This document shows positions 4,970 through 5,742 of a stretch of 5,742 nucleotides of DNA, one piece after another. The translations under genes were made by a program, and so were the position numbers. This DNA is from Amphritea sp. (GTDB taxonomy: Bacteria > Pseudomonadota > Gammaproteobacteria > Pseudomonadales > Nitrincolaceae), in contig JAIBDA010000085.1 in assembly GCA_024679635.1 (NCBI GenBank), positions 1-5,742 of the forward strand, given 5' to 3'. Below the pieces are notes generated by a model. That model was not told the DNA's origin. It made no database searches and saw only the letters and a program-made list of their open reading frames with translations. Position 1 is the stretch's first letter. Every line of letters starts with the position of its first letter.

Positions 4970-5742
4970 GTGAACAGAACGGCGGTTTACAATAATGTGC
5001 GGGACGTTGGCAAAGGGAATCTGGGTATTCCTTTTCTGCTTCTGCTTGTGCTGGGTATGGTTACGCTACCCATGCCGCCGTTCCTCCTTGATACTTTGTT
5101 TACCTTTAATATAGCGCTTTCGATTGTTGTCTTGTTGGTGTGTGTCTATTCGATGCGCCCTTTGGACTTCGCTGTTTTTCCTACGATTCTTCTGATTACG
5201 ACTTTGATGCGTCTGGCGCTAAATGTTGCCTCTACCCGAATAGTGCTTCTCCACGGTCACGAAGGTGGTGATGCCGCAGGTAAGGTGATTGAGGCGTTCG
5301 GTGAAGTGGTGATTGGCGGTAACTATGTCGTGGGTCTGGTGGTCTTCCTGATTCTGGTTATCATCAACTTTGTTGTTGTAACTAAGGGTGCAGGCCGAAT
5401 ATCTGAAGTGAGTGCCCGCTTTACCCTGGATGCGATGCCGGGTAAGCAGATGGCGATTGATGCGGATCTTAATGCCGGTTTGATAAGCCAGGAAGACGCC
5501 AAGCTTCGGCGGCAAGAAGTGACCCAGGAAGCTGATTTTTACGGTTCAATGGATGGTGCCAGTAAGTTTGTCCGGGGTGATGCTGTAGCCGGGATTCTGA
5601 TCTTGGTAATTAATATTCTCGGAGGTCTCGGGATAGGTATGCTCCAGCATGATCTCTCCTTTGATCTGGCGGCTCGTTACTATTCGTTGCTGACCATCGG
5701 TGATGGACTGGTCGCTCAGATCCCGTCCCTTCTGCTTTCCAC
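4970..5742 (+). CDS. flhA: Flagellar export gate protein FlhA (3' partial)
   Basis: FlhA is the nonameric export gate. Its membrane domain couples ion flow to protein export, and its cytoplasmic ring (outside this window) docks chaperone-substrate complexes. 257 complete codons of the usual ~690-700 are present, starting at GTG 4970 ([19 protein letters not shown]). Membrane segments lie at about 20-38, 42-61, 67-82, 113-137 and 204-223, with another probably starting near 238. Conserved blocks are [15 protein letters not shown] (44-58), [13 protein letters not shown] (63-75), [10 protein letters not shown] (81-90), [12 protein letters not shown] (111-122), the [15 protein letters not shown] loop (156-170) and [17 protein letters not shown] (189-205). 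R90, K199, D204 and D245 align with Salmonella R94, K203, D208 and D249, residues of the charged cluster tied to energy coupling, so the gate looks functional as far as it is visible. The sequence runs off the right edge. A separate promoter appears to lie in the gap before it. Confidence 0.97.
   Translation, partial: MNRTAVYNNVRDVGKGNLGIPFLLLLVLGMVTLPMPPFLLDTLFTFNIALSIVVLLVCVYSMRPLDFAVFPTILLITTLMRLALNVASTRIVLLHGHEGGDAAGKVIEAFGEVVIGGNYVVGLVVFLILVIINFVVVTKGAGRISEVSARFTLDAMPGKQMAIDADLNAGLISQEDAKLRRQEVTQEADFYGSMDGASKFVRGDAVAGILILVINILGGLGIGMLQHDLSFDLAARYYSLLTIGDGLVAQIPSLLLS

Overview
The window is a contiguous piece of a bacterial flagellar gene cluster, all on the + strand, in the order fliM (5' end missing) - fliN - fliO - fliP - fliQ - fliR - flhB - flhA (3' end missing). 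The order fliMNOPQR-flhB followed by flhA, the close similarity of the FlhA N-terminal region and the FlhB NPTH region to the polar-flagellum gammaproteobacterial type, the intermediate base composition and the sigma-54-type promoter before flhA all suggest a marine gammaproteobacterium, perhaps of the Oceanospirillales/Pseudomonadales group. That placement is inference, because no marker gene is present.

Positions 2-1300 encode the C-ring (switch) proteins FliM and FliN, where CheY-P binding is turned into a change of rotation direction. Positions 1306-4771 encode FliO, FliP, FliQ, FliR and FlhB, the membrane core of the flagellar type III export apparatus. FliP, FliQ and FliR form the export channel, FliO helps FliP assemble, and FlhB is the substrate-specificity switch. 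These seven genes are tightly packed. The largest gap is 45 bp (fliP-fliQ), the others are 2-24 bp, and fliO and fliP overlap by 4 bp, so they read as one transcription unit whose promoter lies upstream of the window (probably before fliL or fliM). From 4970 to the right edge is the N-terminal membrane part of FlhA, the ion-driven export gate.

The only sizeable non-coding stretch is the 198-bp flhB-flhA gap (4772-4969), and it is the most interesting part. It holds a sigma-54 -24/-12 promoter candidate (4808-4823). About 15 bp past its predicted start point is a site resembling the FleQ/FlrA-type flagellar master-regulator box (4849-4862). A perfect 17-bp inverted repeat (arms 4840-4856 and 4925-4941) surrounds an AT-rich core, and the FleQ-like site begins inside its left arm. 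flhA therefore probably starts its own transcription unit, controlled from its leader, as described for flhA in Pseudomonas aeruginosa.

The genes themselves look intact and ordinary. I see no mobile element, CRISPR array, RNA gene or new protein system. Three of the seven visible starts are non-ATG (fliO TTG, fliP GTG, flhA GTG).
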